A stretch of DNA of 64,000 nucleotides, from contig JAEPNN010000006.1 of NCBI GenBank assembly GCA_017643385.1, positions 1-64,000 of the forward strand, given 5' to 3'. The notes under the pieces were generated by a model that did not search any database, was not told the origin of the DNA, and worked only from the letters and a program-made list of their open reading frames with translations. Made by a program: the position numbers and the translations under genes. Every line of letters begins with the position of its first letter. Position 1 is the first letter of the stretch. This DNA is from Dinoroseobacter sp. (GTDB lineage Bacteria > Pseudomonadota > Alphaproteobacteria > Rhodobacterales > Rhodobacteraceae). Below, piece after piece: positions 8,396 through 17,729 of this stretch.

Positions 8396-9349
8396 ATGAG
8401 TGGACTTCTGGCCCTTCTCGACGACGTTGCGGCAATCGCAAAAGTCGCGGCTGCCTCAGTGGACGATGTTGTCGCTCAAGCCACCAAGGCCGGCGCGAAG
8501 GCGGCAGGCGCTGTCATTGACGATGCAGCGGTGACGCCGAAATATGTGCAAGGATTTGCGCCTGCGCGCGAACTGCCCATTGTTTGGAAGATTGCCCGCG
8601 CGTCGATCCTGAACAAACTTCTGATATTGCTTCCCGTCGCGCTGCTTTTGTCAGCTTTCGCACCCTGGGCGATAGCGCCGCTTCTTATGCTAGGTGGGGG
8701 GTATTTATGCTACGAGGGCGCACATAAAGTTGCCCATTGGCTCAACCCGCCTGAGCATATCGAGACACCGCTAGACGAGAAGGTCAAAGACGCTGCCCAT
8801 CTCGAAGAGCAGAAGGTTGCTGGCGCAATCAAGACAGACTTTATCCTGTCAGCAGAGATCATGACGATCGCACTGGCTGCCCTGCCCCCGTCCAATATCT
8901 ACATGCAGGCGGCTGTCCTTGCGGTGGTCGCGGTTGGGATTACGGCGATGGTCTACGGAGCCGTTGCCTTGATCGTGAAGGCCGATGACGTTGGCCTTCA
9001 TATGGCTGCGGAAAGCGCAACTGGGTTCATGCGTGCCATCGGACGCGGCATCGTTCGCGGCATGCCGGGTTTCATGCGTCTTCTGATGATCGTCGGCACC
9101 GCCGCCATGCTTTGGGTGGGCGGTTCAATCATCGTGCATTCGCTGGCGCAGATGGGTTACGCGGGACTGGAACATGCGATCGATGGCGTTGCCGAGTCAG
9201 TGGCGCATAATCTCGTCGCCATAGAAGGCTTTGCCAAGTGGTTCGTGAAGGCTGCAATCGATGGCGTGCTTGGACTGGTTGTGGGTCTTGTGCTTCTACC
9301 TGTCGTAAATGCCGCGTCCGGAGCGTTTGGAAAATCCGCCGCGCATTAA
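8396..9349 (+). CDS. DUF808 family membrane protein
   Basis: A 317-residue inner-membrane protein of the DUF808 (YedI-like) family, beginning MSGLLALLDDVAAIAKVAAASVDDV. Hydrophobic segments fall at about 65-100, 140-185 and 215-300. The family has no firmly known function; the fixed N-terminal block and GGGYLCYEGAHKVAHW motif are its signature. GGAG stands 8 bases before the ATG at 8396; a TTG four codons upstream is less likely. It shares the operator-rich region with the second gap gene. Confidence 0.8.
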   Translation: MSGLLALLDDVAAIAKVAAASVDDVVAQATKAGAKAAGAVIDDAAVTPKYVQGFAPARELPIVWKIARASILNKLLILLPVALLLSAFAPWAIAPLLMLGGGYLCYEGAHKVAHWLNPPEHIETPLDEKVKDAAHLEEQKVAGAIKTDFILSAEIMTIALAALPPSNIYMQAAVLAVVAVGITAMVYGAVALIVKADDVGLHMAAESATGFMRAIGRGIVRGMPGFMRLLMIVGTAAMLWVGGSIIVHSLAQMGYAGLEHAIDGVAESVAHNLVAIEGFAKWFVKAAIDGVLGLVVGLVLLPVVNAASGAFGKSAAH

Positions 9350-9406
9350 GGCTTTAGCGCTGTTGGTTCCGCATAACCCAAAAGGTCTGTAGTTCCCTCT
9401 GCAGAA

Positions 9407-9429
9407 GCGTGAATGCGGCGGCTTCACGC
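9407..9429. other. Hairpin between DUF808 gene and the GCS2 ligase
   Basis: GCGTGAA/TTCACGC with a 9-base loop. It lacks a T run, so its role is open. It could be a weak terminator of the DUF808 gene or a leader structure of the next gene. Confidence 0.3.
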
Positions 9430-9484
9430 GCACGAGCCGGTATTTTGTCTTGGCAAATCCAGCCAATGCAGGTTTGCTGAACTC

Positions 9485-10618
9485 ATGGCGATAAAGACCC
9501 CCAGCTTCACCATGGGTATCGAGGAAGAATACCTCCTCGTTGACAAAGACACTTATGACCTTGCCGAGGCTCCTGAAGGACTGATTGAAGACTGCGCCGC
9601 GGCTCTGGAAGGACGCGTAAGCCCAGAGTTTCTCGCCTGCCAGGTCGAGATTGGGACCGGGATTTGCGCAAATATTTCCGAGGCCCGAGACGACTTGAAG
9701 CGCCTGCGCAGCACTGTGGCACAGAAGGCTGCCGAGCATAACCTCGCCCCAATCGCTGTATCCTGCCATCCCTTTTCCGATTGGAAAGACCAGCACCATA
9801 CTGACAAGGCAAGATATAACGACCTTGAACGTGCGTTGGGTGGAGTTGCGCGGCGTATGCTCATCTGCGGAATGCATGTACATATCGGGATCGAAGATGA
9901 TGGGCTTCGCATCGATCTGATGAACCAGTTCCGGTATATCCTGCCACATCTGCTGGCACTGTCGACATCCTCGCCTTTCTGGCAAGGCCAAGACACGCGA
10001 TTGGCGAGCTACCGTATGACAGTCTTCGACAACCTGCCGCGCACAGGCTTACCGCCGCAGTTTTCATCTTGGAGTGACTATGAACGCACTACAGGCACCT
10101 TGATCGATCTGGGAATTATCGAGGACACCACGAAAATCTGGTGGGACCTTCGGCCCAGCCACAAGTTCCCAACACTTGAGACGCGCATCTGCGATGTCTC
10201 CCCTCGGATGGAACAAACACTTGGTCTCGCAGCCATGGTGCAATGCGTCACGCGCATGATGTGGCGCTTGCGCGCTCAAAACCTGAGTTGGCGCGCCTAT
10301 GACCGCTTCCTGATCGAAGAAAACAGGTGGCGCGCGCTGCGATACGGATGCGGCGAAGGGCTCATTGATTTTGGCACTCATGAGATCATTCCCATGGATC
10401 AGCTGATTGATGAATTGATCGATCTGGTCACAGAAGATGCCGAATGCCTTGGGTGCGCCGATGAACTTCATGCGTTGCGGGCACGCATGGCCGACGGTTC
10501 ATCTGCAGACAGACAGCGAAAGGTTTTCAGATCCGCAATGGATAAGGGCGAGGACCGGGATGCGGCACTCAAAAACGTGGTCGCACACCTGATCGAGGAA
10601 TATCACGTAGACCTGTGA
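9485..10618 (+). CDS. Carboxylate-amine ligase, glutamate-cysteine ligase family 2 (YbdK-like)
   Basis: A 377-residue GCS2-family enzyme. The N-terminus [13 protein letters not shown] carries the conserved ATP/Mg-binding glutamates, and [39 protein letters not shown] is the family core. E. coli YbdK has weak gamma-glutamylcysteine ligase activity; the natural substrate of most members is unknown. I choose the ATG at 9485 because the family start aligns there and the upstream extension (to 9413) is not conserved in style. It precedes the acyl-CoA dehydrogenase gene by about 75 bases. Confidence 0.85.
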   Translation: MAIKTPSFTMGIEEEYLLVDKDTYDLAEAPEGLIEDCAAALEGRVSPEFLACQVEIGTGICANISEARDDLKRLRSTVAQKAAEHNLAPIAVSCHPFSDWKDQHHTDKARYNDLERALGGVARRMLICGMHVHIGIEDDGLRIDLMNQFRYILPHLLALSTSSPFWQGQDTRLASYRMTVFDNLPRTGLPPQFSSWSDYERTTGTLIDLGIIEDTTKIWWDLRPSHKFPTLETRICDVSPRMEQTLGLAAMVQCVTRMMWRLRAQNLSWRAYDRFLIEENRWRALRYGCGEGLIDFGTHEIIPMDQLIDELIDLVTEDAECLGCADELHALRARMADGSSADRQRKVFRSAMDKGEDRDAALKNVVAHLIEEYHVDL

Positions 10619-10692
10619 CCAATTACGCCTTGCGTCACAACGCGCGGGGCTTCAAAAAGTGAACAATTGTTCAATTACGTTGGGAGGCGTGG

Positions 10693-11832
10693 ATGGACTT
10701 TGCGATGACCGAAGAACAGACGGCGATCTTCGATATGGCGCACGATTGGGGGCAAGAACACGTTGCCCCTTTTGCGCGCGACTGGGATGTCGCTGGCGAA
10801 ATTCCAAAAACACTCTGGCCGCGCATCGCGGAACTGGGATTTGGCGGGCTTTACGTGTCGGAAAACTCCGGCGGATCTGGTTTGTCACGTCTTGAAGCGA
10901 CGTTGGTGTTTGAGGCTTTGGCAATGTCATGCGCGTCGGTCTCGGCCTTTTTATCGATCCACAACATGGTCGCCTACATGATCGACGCCCACGGATCCGA
11001 AGAGCTGAAAGAACGCATCTTACCAACTGCGCTCAGCATGGAGACCGTTTTATCCTATTGCCTGACTGAACCGGGATCGGGCAGCGACGCAGCAGCTCTG
11101 AAAACAAGGGCCACCAAGATGAACGACGGCTGGCACCTTACTGGAACAAAGGCATTTATTTCCGGTGGCGGCTATTCGGACGCTTATATCGTGATGTGCC
11201 GAACGGGTGATGACACACCACGTGGAATCTCCGCCATTCTGGTCGAGGATGGCGCGCAGGGTCTGTCCTTTGGGGGCCTTGAAGACAAGATGGGCTGGCG
11301 CAACCAGCCGACGCGACAGGTTCAGATGGACGATTGCGTGAGCCCCATTGAGAATCTGCTTGGCGAAGAAGGCAGCGGCTTCAAATACGCCATGGCGGGA
11401 CTGGATGGGGGACGCCTGAACATCGCCGCGTGTTCTTTGGGCGCAGCTCAGGCGGCGTTGGATGCAACCCAAGCCTATATGTCCGAGCGCAAGGCTTTCG
11501 GAAAACCGATCGACCAGTTCCAGGCGCTGCAGTTCCGCCTAGCGGATATGGAGATCGAGCTGCAAGCCGCCCGCGTCTTTCTGCGCCAGGCAGCTTGGAA
11601 GCTCGATAATGGGGCGCCAGATGCGTCCACACACTGCGCGATGGCTAAGAAATTCGTGACCGAAGCGGGCAGTCGCGTGGCCGATCAATGCCTGCAACTG
11701 CATGGAGGCTACGGCTATCTTGCGGATTACGGCATAGAGAAAATCGTACGCGATCTCCGGGTGCACCAGATTCTTGAAGGAACCAATGAGATCATGCGCG
11801 TGATTGTTGCGCGTTCGATGATGAAGGCCTGA
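10693..11832 (+). CDS. Isobutyryl-CoA dehydrogenase-type acyl-CoA dehydrogenase
   Basis: A 379-residue flavoprotein with the acyl-CoA dehydrogenase signatures CLTEPGSGSDAAALKT (about 118-133) and QCLQLHGGYGYLADYGIEKIVRD near the C-terminus, and the catalytic glutamate in ILEGTNEIMR. The next two genes overlap or touch it and encode the following two steps of valine breakdown, so isobutyryl-CoA to methacrylyl-CoA is the likely reaction. Another branched- or short-chain acyl-CoA would be the alternative. Electrons should go to electron-transfer flavoprotein, whose genes are not here. Confidence 0.88.
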   Translation: MDFAMTEEQTAIFDMAHDWGQEHVAPFARDWDVAGEIPKTLWPRIAELGFGGLYVSENSGGSGLSRLEATLVFEALAMSCASVSAFLSIHNMVAYMIDAHGSEELKERILPTALSMETVLSYCLTEPGSGSDAAALKTRATKMNDGWHLTGTKAFISGGGYSDAYIVMCRTGDDTPRGISAILVEDGAQGLSFGGLEDKMGWRNQPTRQVQMDDCVSPIENLLGEEGSGFKYAMAGLDGGRLNIAACSLGAAQAALDATQAYMSERKAFGKPIDQFQALQFRLADMEIELQAARVFLRQAAWKLDNGAPDASTHCAMAKKFVTEAGSRVADQCLQLHGGYGYLADYGIEKIVRDLRVHQILEGTNEIMRVIVARSMMKA

Positions 11833-11833
11833 C

Positions 11834-12886
11834 ATGAGCGGTGATATTCTGATCCGCAAGGAAGGCCGCGCGGGCCGGATAACGTTGAACCGGCCCGACG
11901 CACTAAACGCCCTGACCTATGACATGATTCTCAGGATCGATGCGATTTTGGCTGAGTGGCGTTTTGAGGATGATGTGAACCTTGTGGTGATCGACGCGGC
12001 CGGCGACAGGGCGTTTTGTTCTGGTGGCGACATTGTCGATATGTATGAAACCGGAAAAGCGGGCGACTATAGCTATGGTCGCAAGTTCTGGCGCGACGAA
12101 TATCGCATGAACGCAGTCATTGCGACCTATCCCAAGCCTGTTGTCAGCTTTCTACAAGGGTTCACGATGGGAGGCGGCGTCGGCGTCGGATGCCATGCGT
12201 CCCACCGTGTGGTCTGTGAAAGCAGCAAGATCGCAATGCCAGAGGTGAGCATTGGCCTAATCCCTGATGTCGGCGGCACGTATCTTTTGGGACGCGCGCC
12301 AGGGCGCCTCGGAGAATACCTTGGCCTGACCGCAACGCGCATGGGGCCCGGGGATGCCATCCTTGTCGGATTTGCAGATCATTTTGTGCCTGTCGAACAG
12401 TGGACTGAGGTAATCGACGCCCTGACAAGTACGGGCGATGTGCATCGACTGACAAACGCCGCACACTCAGCCCCACAGAGCCCGCTGGAGGCCCAATCCG
12501 AAACCATCCGGAGATATTTTCAGGGTGAGACCTTGGGGGATATCGTGTCACGGCTCGAAAGCGAAACGGATGAAATCGCCCAGAATGCACTGAAAGCGCT
12601 GAACCGCAACGCCCCGCTGGCAACCGCGTGCGCGCTTGCGATGATCCGGCGCGCGCGCGTTGAAAAAGACATTCACAAAGCGCTCTTTCAGGAATTTCGC
12701 TATGTATGGCGCGCCGCGGAACAGGGAGATTTCGTGGAAGGCATTCGGGCTGCGATCATCGACAAAGACCGCTCTCCGAAATGGGCACATGACGGGCCAA
12801 AGGCTGTGCAACCAGCCGATGTATCTGCAATGCTGAAGCCCCTTGGGGAAGACGACCTGAAATTTGAGACGGAGGAAAAGCCATGA
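11834..12886 (+). CDS. 3-hydroxyisobutyryl-CoA hydrolase
   Basis: A 350-residue member of the enoyl-CoA hydratase superfamily with the long C-terminus typical of HIBCH. Oxyanion-hole and substrate motifs are visible: AFCSGGDIVDMYETGK (about 56-71), FTMGGGVGVGCHASHRV and PEVSIGLIPDVGGTYLLGRAPG. It splits 3-hydroxyisobutyryl-CoA to the free acid, the step before MmsB. It begins one base after the dehydrogenase stop and overlaps mmsB by ATGA, so the three genes are translationally coupled. The methacrylyl-CoA hydratase needed in between could be the enoyl-CoA hydratase at 13752-14528. Confidence 0.9.
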   Translation: MSGDILIRKEGRAGRITLNRPDALNALTYDMILRIDAILAEWRFEDDVNLVVIDAAGDRAFCSGGDIVDMYETGKAGDYSYGRKFWRDEYRMNAVIATYPKPVVSFLQGFTMGGGVGVGCHASHRVVCESSKIAMPEVSIGLIPDVGGTYLLGRAPGRLGEYLGLTATRMGPGDAILVGFADHFVPVEQWTEVIDALTSTGDVHRLTNAAHSAPQSPLEAQSETIRRYFQGETLGDIVSRLESETDEIAQNALKALNRNAPLATACALAMIRRARVEKDIHKALFQEFRYVWRAAEQGDFVEGIRAAIIDKDRSPKWAHDGPKAVQPADVSAMLKPLGEDDLKFETEEKP

Positions 12887-13755
12887 AGATCGGTTTCATC
12901 GGATTGGGTAATATGGGCGCCCCGATGGCGGTAAACCTCGCCAAAGCCGGACACGAAGTTGTTGGCTTCGATGTCACAGGCGTTCAGCCAGAGGGCGTGA
13001 GCATTGCCGAAAACGGCGCGGACGCGGCCAAAGGTGCCGAGGTCGTCATCACAATGCTGCCGAACGGGTCTATTCTGCGCAACGTGGCCAACGAAGTCCT
13101 GCCCGCGATGCACCCCGGTGCGGTTTTGCTGGATTGCTCGACTGTGGATGTCGAAAGCGCGCGCGCCGTGGCAGATCAGGCTTCTGCTGCAGAGGTATTG
13201 CCGCTCGACGCACCGGTCTCAGGCGGAACAGGCGGAGCGAATGCCGGAACACTGACCTTTATGGTGGGCGGACCAGAAGAGGGCGTTGAAATTGCGGCGC
13301 CGCTTTTTGAGATCATGGGCCAAAAGCACGTACATTGCGGTCCTGCGGGCAATGGTCAGGCGGCCAAAATCTGCAACAATATGATCCTTGGCGTCACCAT
13401 GATCGCAACCTGCGAGGCCTTCGCGCTGGCGGACAAACTGGGCCTCGACCGTCAAGCGATGTTCGACGTGGTCTCAACCTCGTCAGGCTACAGCTGGACC
13501 ATGAACGCCTATTGCCCCGCGCCCGGCGTCGGACCGCAAAGCCCTTCGGACAATGATTATAAACCCGGGTTTGCATCTGCACTGATGCTCAAAGACCTTC
13601 GTCTCAGCCAGCAGGCTGCAGAAGGCGCCGACGCTGACACGCCCATGGGGGCGCATGCAATGGCGCTCTATCAGCAATTCGTTGAAGCAGAGGGTATGGG
13701 AGACATGGACTTTTCGGCCATGCTCCCGCGTTTCGAGAAGCGTGGGCGCAGCTAG
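12883..13755 (+). CDS. mmsB: 3-hydroxyisobutyrate dehydrogenase
   Basis: A 290-residue NAD-dependent enzyme of the beta-hydroxyacid dehydrogenase family that oxidises 3-hydroxyisobutyrate to methylmalonate semialdehyde, the substrate of MmsA. The nucleotide-binding start is MKIGFIGLGNMGAPMA, the substrate loop DAPVSGGTGGA lies at about 110-120, and the catalytic lysine is in GNGQAAKICNN. It overlaps the hydrolase gene by four bases and converges on the enoyl-CoA hydratase gene with a four-base overlap. Confidence 0.93.
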   Translation: MKIGFIGLGNMGAPMAVNLAKAGHEVVGFDVTGVQPEGVSIAENGADAAKGAEVVITMLPNGSILRNVANEVLPAMHPGAVLLDCSTVDVESARAVADQASAAEVLPLDAPVSGGTGGANAGTLTFMVGGPEEGVEIAAPLFEIMGQKHVHCGPAGNGQAAKICNNMILGVTMIATCEAFALADKLGLDRQAMFDVVSTSSGYSWTMNAYCPAPGVGPQSPSDNDYKPGFASALMLKDLRLSQQAAEGADADTPMGAHAMALYQQFVEAEGMGDMDFSAMLPRFEKRGRS

Positions 13756-14528
13756 CGCCCTTCGAAACTTGCCGGACGTTTCTCAAGAAACGCGAGCACA
13801 CCTTCCTGAAAATCACGGGTCTGACCGCAGCGTCCTTGTAGTTTTGCTTCCAGCGCGAGTTGCTCATCCAAATCGTTGCTAAAGCTTTCGCGCAGCGCCT
13901 GTTTGACATTCATGTAGGCTTGGGTCGGACCTTCTGCCAGTTGTTTGGCCCGTGCCTTCCAGACGGTCTCGAACATCTCATCTGGCACAGCTTCCCAGAT
14001 CATACCCCAATCTGAAGCCTGACGCGCCGTGATCTTTTCGGCGAACAGGGAGGCTCCCATGGCTTTGGCAAACCCCATCTGGCGCGGAAGCCAATAGGTT
14101 CCACCGGCATCCGGAATAAGTCCAATGCGCGTGAACGCCTGCATGAACACAGCACTCTCTGTCGCGATGACGACATCAGCGGCGAGCGCGAGGTTCGCAC
14201 CTGCACCTGCCGCCACGCCATTTACGACCGAGATTACAGGGACCGGACAGTCGATGATCGATTTCAGCATCGGGACATATTCGTCCCGCAAAGTGCGTTC
14301 CAGATCAATACTGGCCGCGTTGCCGCCATCCCCAAGATCCTGCCCTGAACAGAAAGCGCGCCCTGCCCCGGTGATCACGACAACCCGCGCCTCGGTTGCG
14401 GCAAACCGCATCGCATCGGTAATCTCTGCACGCATCTGAACGTTCATGGCGTTCATGACTTCAGGACGGTTCAGGCGGAGGATCGCCAGCCCATCTTTGA
14501 TGTCGAATTCGATTTCTTTGTAGATCAT
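13752..14528 (-). CDS. Enoyl-CoA hydratase/isomerase family protein
   Basis: A 258-residue crotonase-fold protein. The oxyanion-hole regions are GAGRAFCSGQDLGDGG and AAGAGANLALAADVV, followed by FTRIGLIPDAGGTYWLPRQMG. The start is the ATG at 14528, preceded by AAAGGA; the longer frame to 14561 lacks a signal. Its place beside the valine genes suggests methacrylyl-CoA hydratase, but the sequence also resembles the PaaG group (2-(1,2-epoxy-1,2-dihydrophenyl)acetyl-CoA isomerase), which keeps an Asp in the active site as here. The family call is firm, the substrate is not. Confidence 0.82.
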   Translation of the reverse strand: MIYKEIEFDIKDGLAILRLNRPEVMNAMNVQMRAEITDAMRFAATEARVVVITGAGRAFCSGQDLGDGGNAASIDLERTLRDEYVPMLKSIIDCPVPVISVVNGVAAGAGANLALAADVVIATESAVFMQAFTRIGLIPDAGGTYWLPRQMGFAKAMGASLFAEKITARQASDWGMIWEAVPDEMFETVWKARAKQLAEGPTQAYMNVKQALRESFSNDLDEQLALEAKLQGRCGQTRDFQEGVLAFLEKRPASFEGR

Positions 14529-14597
14529 GGAGGATGTCCTTTGAGGGGTTGTGCGAACCATATCAAAGGTATCAGCGAGGAAAAGCGGAACGCGCCG

Positions 14598-15056
14598 TCA
14601 CTCGTCCTTAAGCAGGGCTTTCAGACGGGCCTGATCTTCTGCACTCAGCGCCTCGACCGGATCAGTTGCTAATTTTCGGCCGCGGATGTAGCCAATTCCT
14701 ACCCCAACCGCGATTAACAACATCAGCGGGCCGGCCAGCCACAAAAGGATGCTCGACCCACTGGTCGACGGGCGCAACAGAACATATTCTCCGTAACGTT
14801 CGACCAGAAACGCGATCACTTCATCATCCGTATCGCCCGCCAGAAGCCGTTCCCGCACCAACAGACGCAGGTCGCGGGCAAGTTCCGCGTTGGACTCGTC
14901 GATGCTCTCATTGCGGCAAACAAGGCAGCGTAGTTCTCCGGACAGGTCCCGCGCACGTTCTTCAAGAACGGGATCATCCAATATCTCATCTGGCTCCACA
15001 GCGAAGGATGGCATGGCTACCAGCAGAGCCAGCGTAAGAGCTATAACCCGGATCAC
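14598..15056 (-). CDS. ccmH: Cytochrome c maturation protein CcmH
   Basis: A 152-residue membrane-anchored thiol protein that keeps the apocytochrome c CXXCH motif reduced before haem attachment. A signal peptide covers about 1-19 and is cleaved near SFAVEPDE. The redox pair is C44/C47 in LRCLVCRNESIDESNA, a diagnostic block. One transmembrane segment lies at about 104-122. The N-terminal, CcmH/CcmL-type domain only is present, the usual short form. It overlaps ccmF by four bases and ends the operon. Confidence 0.95.
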   Translation of the reverse strand: MIRVIALTLALLVAMPSFAVEPDEILDDPVLEERARDLSGELRCLVCRNESIDESNAELARDLRLLVRERLLAGDTDDEVIAFLVERYGEYVLLRPSTSGSSILLWLAGPLMLLIAVGVGIGYIRGRKLATDPVEALSAEDQARLKALLKDE

Positions 15057-17029
15057 TCCGCAGGCACCCCCGATTTTGCAGCTGGCGCACGCGCAGCCCC
15101 TGCACCAACCCGGAAACGTCGATCACTCAGCGAAAGAACACCCCCGAGTGACATGATGATGGCGCCCAGCCAGATCCAGTTTGCATAAGGTTTGATATAA
15201 GTACGCACAGCCCAACCACCATTGGCCTGCGGGTCGCCGATTACGACGTATACGTCGCGGGTAATCCCATTGTCGATGCCAGCTTCGGTGGTGGGCATCC
15301 CCGCAACCGGATAGACCCTTTTCTCAGGCCGCAACCTGATCTGATAATTGCCTTGTGCGACATCGATTTCGGCAACGGTCGCCAGATAGTTCGGACCTTC
15401 TACATCCTGCACATCCGCCAAGATGATCTGGTAATCACCGACAGTGTAGCTCTCTCCGATTTGGGCAACGCGGATATCTTCGTATTCGTAAGCCATCAGC
15501 ATGGAGACGCCGAAAATCGTCAAGCCAAAACCGATATGCCCAACGGCTTTGCCCCAGTCAGCGCGCGGCAAACGGCGCAAACGCCCCAATCGATGAGACA
15601 GAACGCCCCGTCCCGTACGGCTCCAAAGATCCAGCAGGGCGCTGGCGACAAGCCAAATCGAAAGCGCCAGCCCAACCGGGCCAAGCGCGCTCAGCCCGGT
15701 TTGAATTGCCCAAAGAAAAGCACAAGCCGCGAGCGACAGAGCGAAAATACCCCAAAGCGGTTTCATCTGCTTGGTGAAGCGACCACGCTTCCAGGACAAC
15801 ATCGCACCAATCGGTAAGATCGCGGCAAGCAAAACCATGAAGGGTGAGAAGGCGAGATTGAAGAAAGGCGGTCCGACAGACAGCTTTCGATCAAAGATAA
15901 GCTCAGCAATCAGTGGCCACATGGTCCCGACGAAAATCACGAACGCCGAGACGGCCAGAAGGATGTTGTTCGCAACCAAGGCGCTTTCACGGCTGATTGT
16001 TGAAAAAACCCCTTTGGCTTCCATGGCACCTGCACGGAGACTGAACAGAACCAGCGCCCCCCCCATGAAGATTCCCGTGATCGCAAGCAGGTAAACGCCG
16101 CGTTCGGGATCATTGGCAAAGGCATGAACCGAGGTCAGAACGCCTGAACGCACAATGAATGCGCCTATCAGGGAAAACCCAAAGGCAAGAATGGCGAGCA
16201 AAATAGTCCATGCCTTCAAAGCTTCGCGCTTTTCCACGACGATCGCCGAATGCAGAAGGGCAGCTGCGATCAGCCATGGCATGAAGGAGGCGTTTTCGAC
16301 CGGATCCCAGAACCAGAAACCGCCCCAACCGAGCTCGTAATAGGCCCACCAAGATCCAAGCGCGATCCCAATGGTCAGAAACAGCCAGGCCGCCAAGGTC
16401 CAAGGCCGCACCCAGCGCCCCCAAGCTGCGTCCACGCGCCCTTCAATCAGGGCCGCAACAGCGAAAGAGAAGCTCATCGAGAGGCCAACATAGCCCAGAT
16501 ACAGAAACGGTGGATGAAAGGCCAAACCCGGATCCTGCAAAAGCGGGTTCAGATCCTCGCCGTTGAAGGGTGGCACAGCAAGACGCGTGAACGGGTTCGA
16601 TGTGACCAAGATGAAGATTAGAAAGGCGACCGTAACAGCAGCTTGAACCGCCAGAACCCTCGCCTTGAGACTTGGAGGAAGATTTCCGCCAAACCAGCTC
16701 GCCATGGCGCCGAACAAGGTCAGGATCAAAACCCAGAGCAGCAACGAGCCCTCATGGTTCCCCCAAACGCCCGTCACTTTGTAGAGCATCGGCTTGTCGG
16801 TGTGACTGTTCTGAACCACCAGTTGCAGCGAGAAATCCGATACGACAAATGCATACGTCAGGGCAGCGAAAGAAAACGCCGTCAGGAAAAACTGCGCACT
16901 GGCCGTAGGATCCGCGCTCGCCATCCAAGAGGCCCAGCCTTTGTGTGCGCCAATCAACGGAATGATCATTTGCACGATGGCCAGCGCCAACGCGAGAATG
17001 AGTGCAAAATGTCCAAGTTCTACGATCAT
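15053..17029 (-). CDS. ccmF: Cytochrome c haem lyase subunit CcmF
   Basis: A 658-residue polytopic inner-membrane protein that attaches haem to apocytochrome c in the periplasm with CcmH. The haem-handling signature GWGGFWFWDPVENASFMPWL is at about 230-250, and some 15 hydrophobic segments run through the protein. I place the start at the ATG at 17029 (MIVELGHFALI), the family start; the frame open to 17065 adds 12 atypical residues. It follows the lysis genes on the same strand after about 145 bases and overlaps ccmH. Confidence 0.94.
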   Translation of the reverse strand: MIVELGHFALILALALAIVQMIIPLIGAHKGWASWMASADPTASAQFFLTAFSFAALTYAFVVSDFSLQLVVQNSHTDKPMLYKVTGVWGNHEGSLLLWVLILTLFGAMASWFGGNLPPSLKARVLAVQAAVTVAFLIFILVTSNPFTRLAVPPFNGEDLNPLLQDPGLAFHPPFLYLGYVGLSMSFSFAVAALIEGRVDAAWGRWVRPWTLAAWLFLTIGIALGSWWAYYELGWGGFWFWDPVENASFMPWLIAAALLHSAIVVEKREALKAWTILLAILAFGFSLIGAFIVRSGVLTSVHAFANDPERGVYLLAITGIFMGGALVLFSLRAGAMEAKGVFSTISRESALVANNILLAVSAFVIFVGTMWPLIAELIFDRKLSVGPPFFNLAFSPFMVLLAAILPIGAMLSWKRGRFTKQMKPLWGIFALSLAACAFLWAIQTGLSALGPVGLALSIWLVASALLDLWSRTGRGVLSHRLGRLRRLPRADWGKAVGHIGFGLTIFGVSMLMAYEYEDIRVAQIGESYTVGDYQIILADVQDVEGPNYLATVAEIDVAQGNYQIRLRPEKRVYPVAGMPTTEAGIDNGITRDVYVVIGDPQANGGWAVRTYIKPYANWIWLGAIIMSLGGVLSLSDRRFRVGAGAARAPAAKSGVPAE

Positions 17030-17152
17030 GTTCCGCACTATAGCGTCAGCAAAGCGTCCCGCCACTGAAACTGCCGTAAACGTGAAAGCTTCTTTGTCGC
17101 GGTTTTGCAGACGTCCTATCGCACGCTTGGGTTAAAGTTCATCACAAATGGA

Positions 17153-17176
17153 AAGCGATCGGCCTCAAGATCGCTT
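17153..17176 (-). terminator. Hairpin at the end of the holin gene
   Basis: AAGCGATC/GATCGCTT with an 8-base loop, a perfect stem overlapping the holin stop codon. On the minus strand it is followed by TCCATTTGT, a weak T run. It may partly separate the lysis genes from ccmF. Confidence 0.5.
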
Positions 17177-17729
17177 AACCTTGGCGCCACTCGTCCAACG
17201 CCGCATTGGGCGCCTGTATTTCAACCTGCGGATCTGCGGGCTGCTCCAACGCCCCCGCTCCCGATTGCAGCGCGCGCAATGCTTTGGTGTTCTCAACCAC
17301 CTGTGGCGTGGCGGCAAGGCTTGCCGCGATTGAGCGCTGGAAGTCCTGCCCTTTCGCCTGATGACGCGCACCAAAATAAAATGACACGATGGCCCCCATC
17401 AGCCACCACAAAGGCTCAGGCACAAGCGCAATGCCCTGCATTCTGGCCGCAAACCAGACAGGATCGACCATCGCAGACACAAACAGACCCAACGTTCCAA
17501 AGGCTAAGGCAGGGCGTGGCAAACGATTTAACCCATCGATCAGCCGATCGAAACGTGAGGACCGCCGACGCGCGAATTCAGCCGCAAAGCTGCGCAGCGC
17601 CGCCTGTTGGGTCGCTGCACTCCGCACGCCTGCTTTTTCGGCATTTTCTCGAAACACTTCTGCGGTTTCAACGACGACATTCCGCCCGCCTCCAAAGAGC
17701 ACGCTTAGACCCGCATCGATCACGCCCAT
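17175..17729 (-). CDS. GTA-type holin (3TM holin family)
   Basis: A 184-residue protein whose N-terminal half is charged and whose middle has hydrophobic stretches (PALAFGTLGLFVSAMVDPVWFAARM and PLWWLMGAIVSFYFGARHQ), matching the holin family linked to gene-transfer-agent release. Holins permeabilise the inner membrane so that the endolysin can reach the wall. It overlaps the endolysin gene by 10 bases, the usual holin/endolysin pairing. No capsid, portal or terminase gene is in the window. The rest of a GTA would be elsewhere, as in Rhodobacter capsulatus, where the lysis pair is also unlinked. Confidence 0.8.
   Translation of the reverse strand: MGVIDAGLSVLFGGGRNVVVETAEVFRENAEKAGVRSAATQQAALRSFAAEFARRRSSRFDRLIDGLNRLPRPALAFGTLGLFVSAMVDPVWFAARMQGIALVPEPLWWLMGAIVSFYFGARHQAKGQDFQRSIAASLAATPQVVENTKALRALQSGAGALEQPADPQVEIQAPNAALDEWRQG

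Noticed and set aside
9296-9991. 231-codon frame antisense to the GCS2 ligase
   Set aside because: Overlaps two good genes and has no family pattern.
15353-15817. 154-codon frame antisense to ccmF
   Set aside because: Shadow of a strongly supported gene; composition is that of a mirrored membrane protein.
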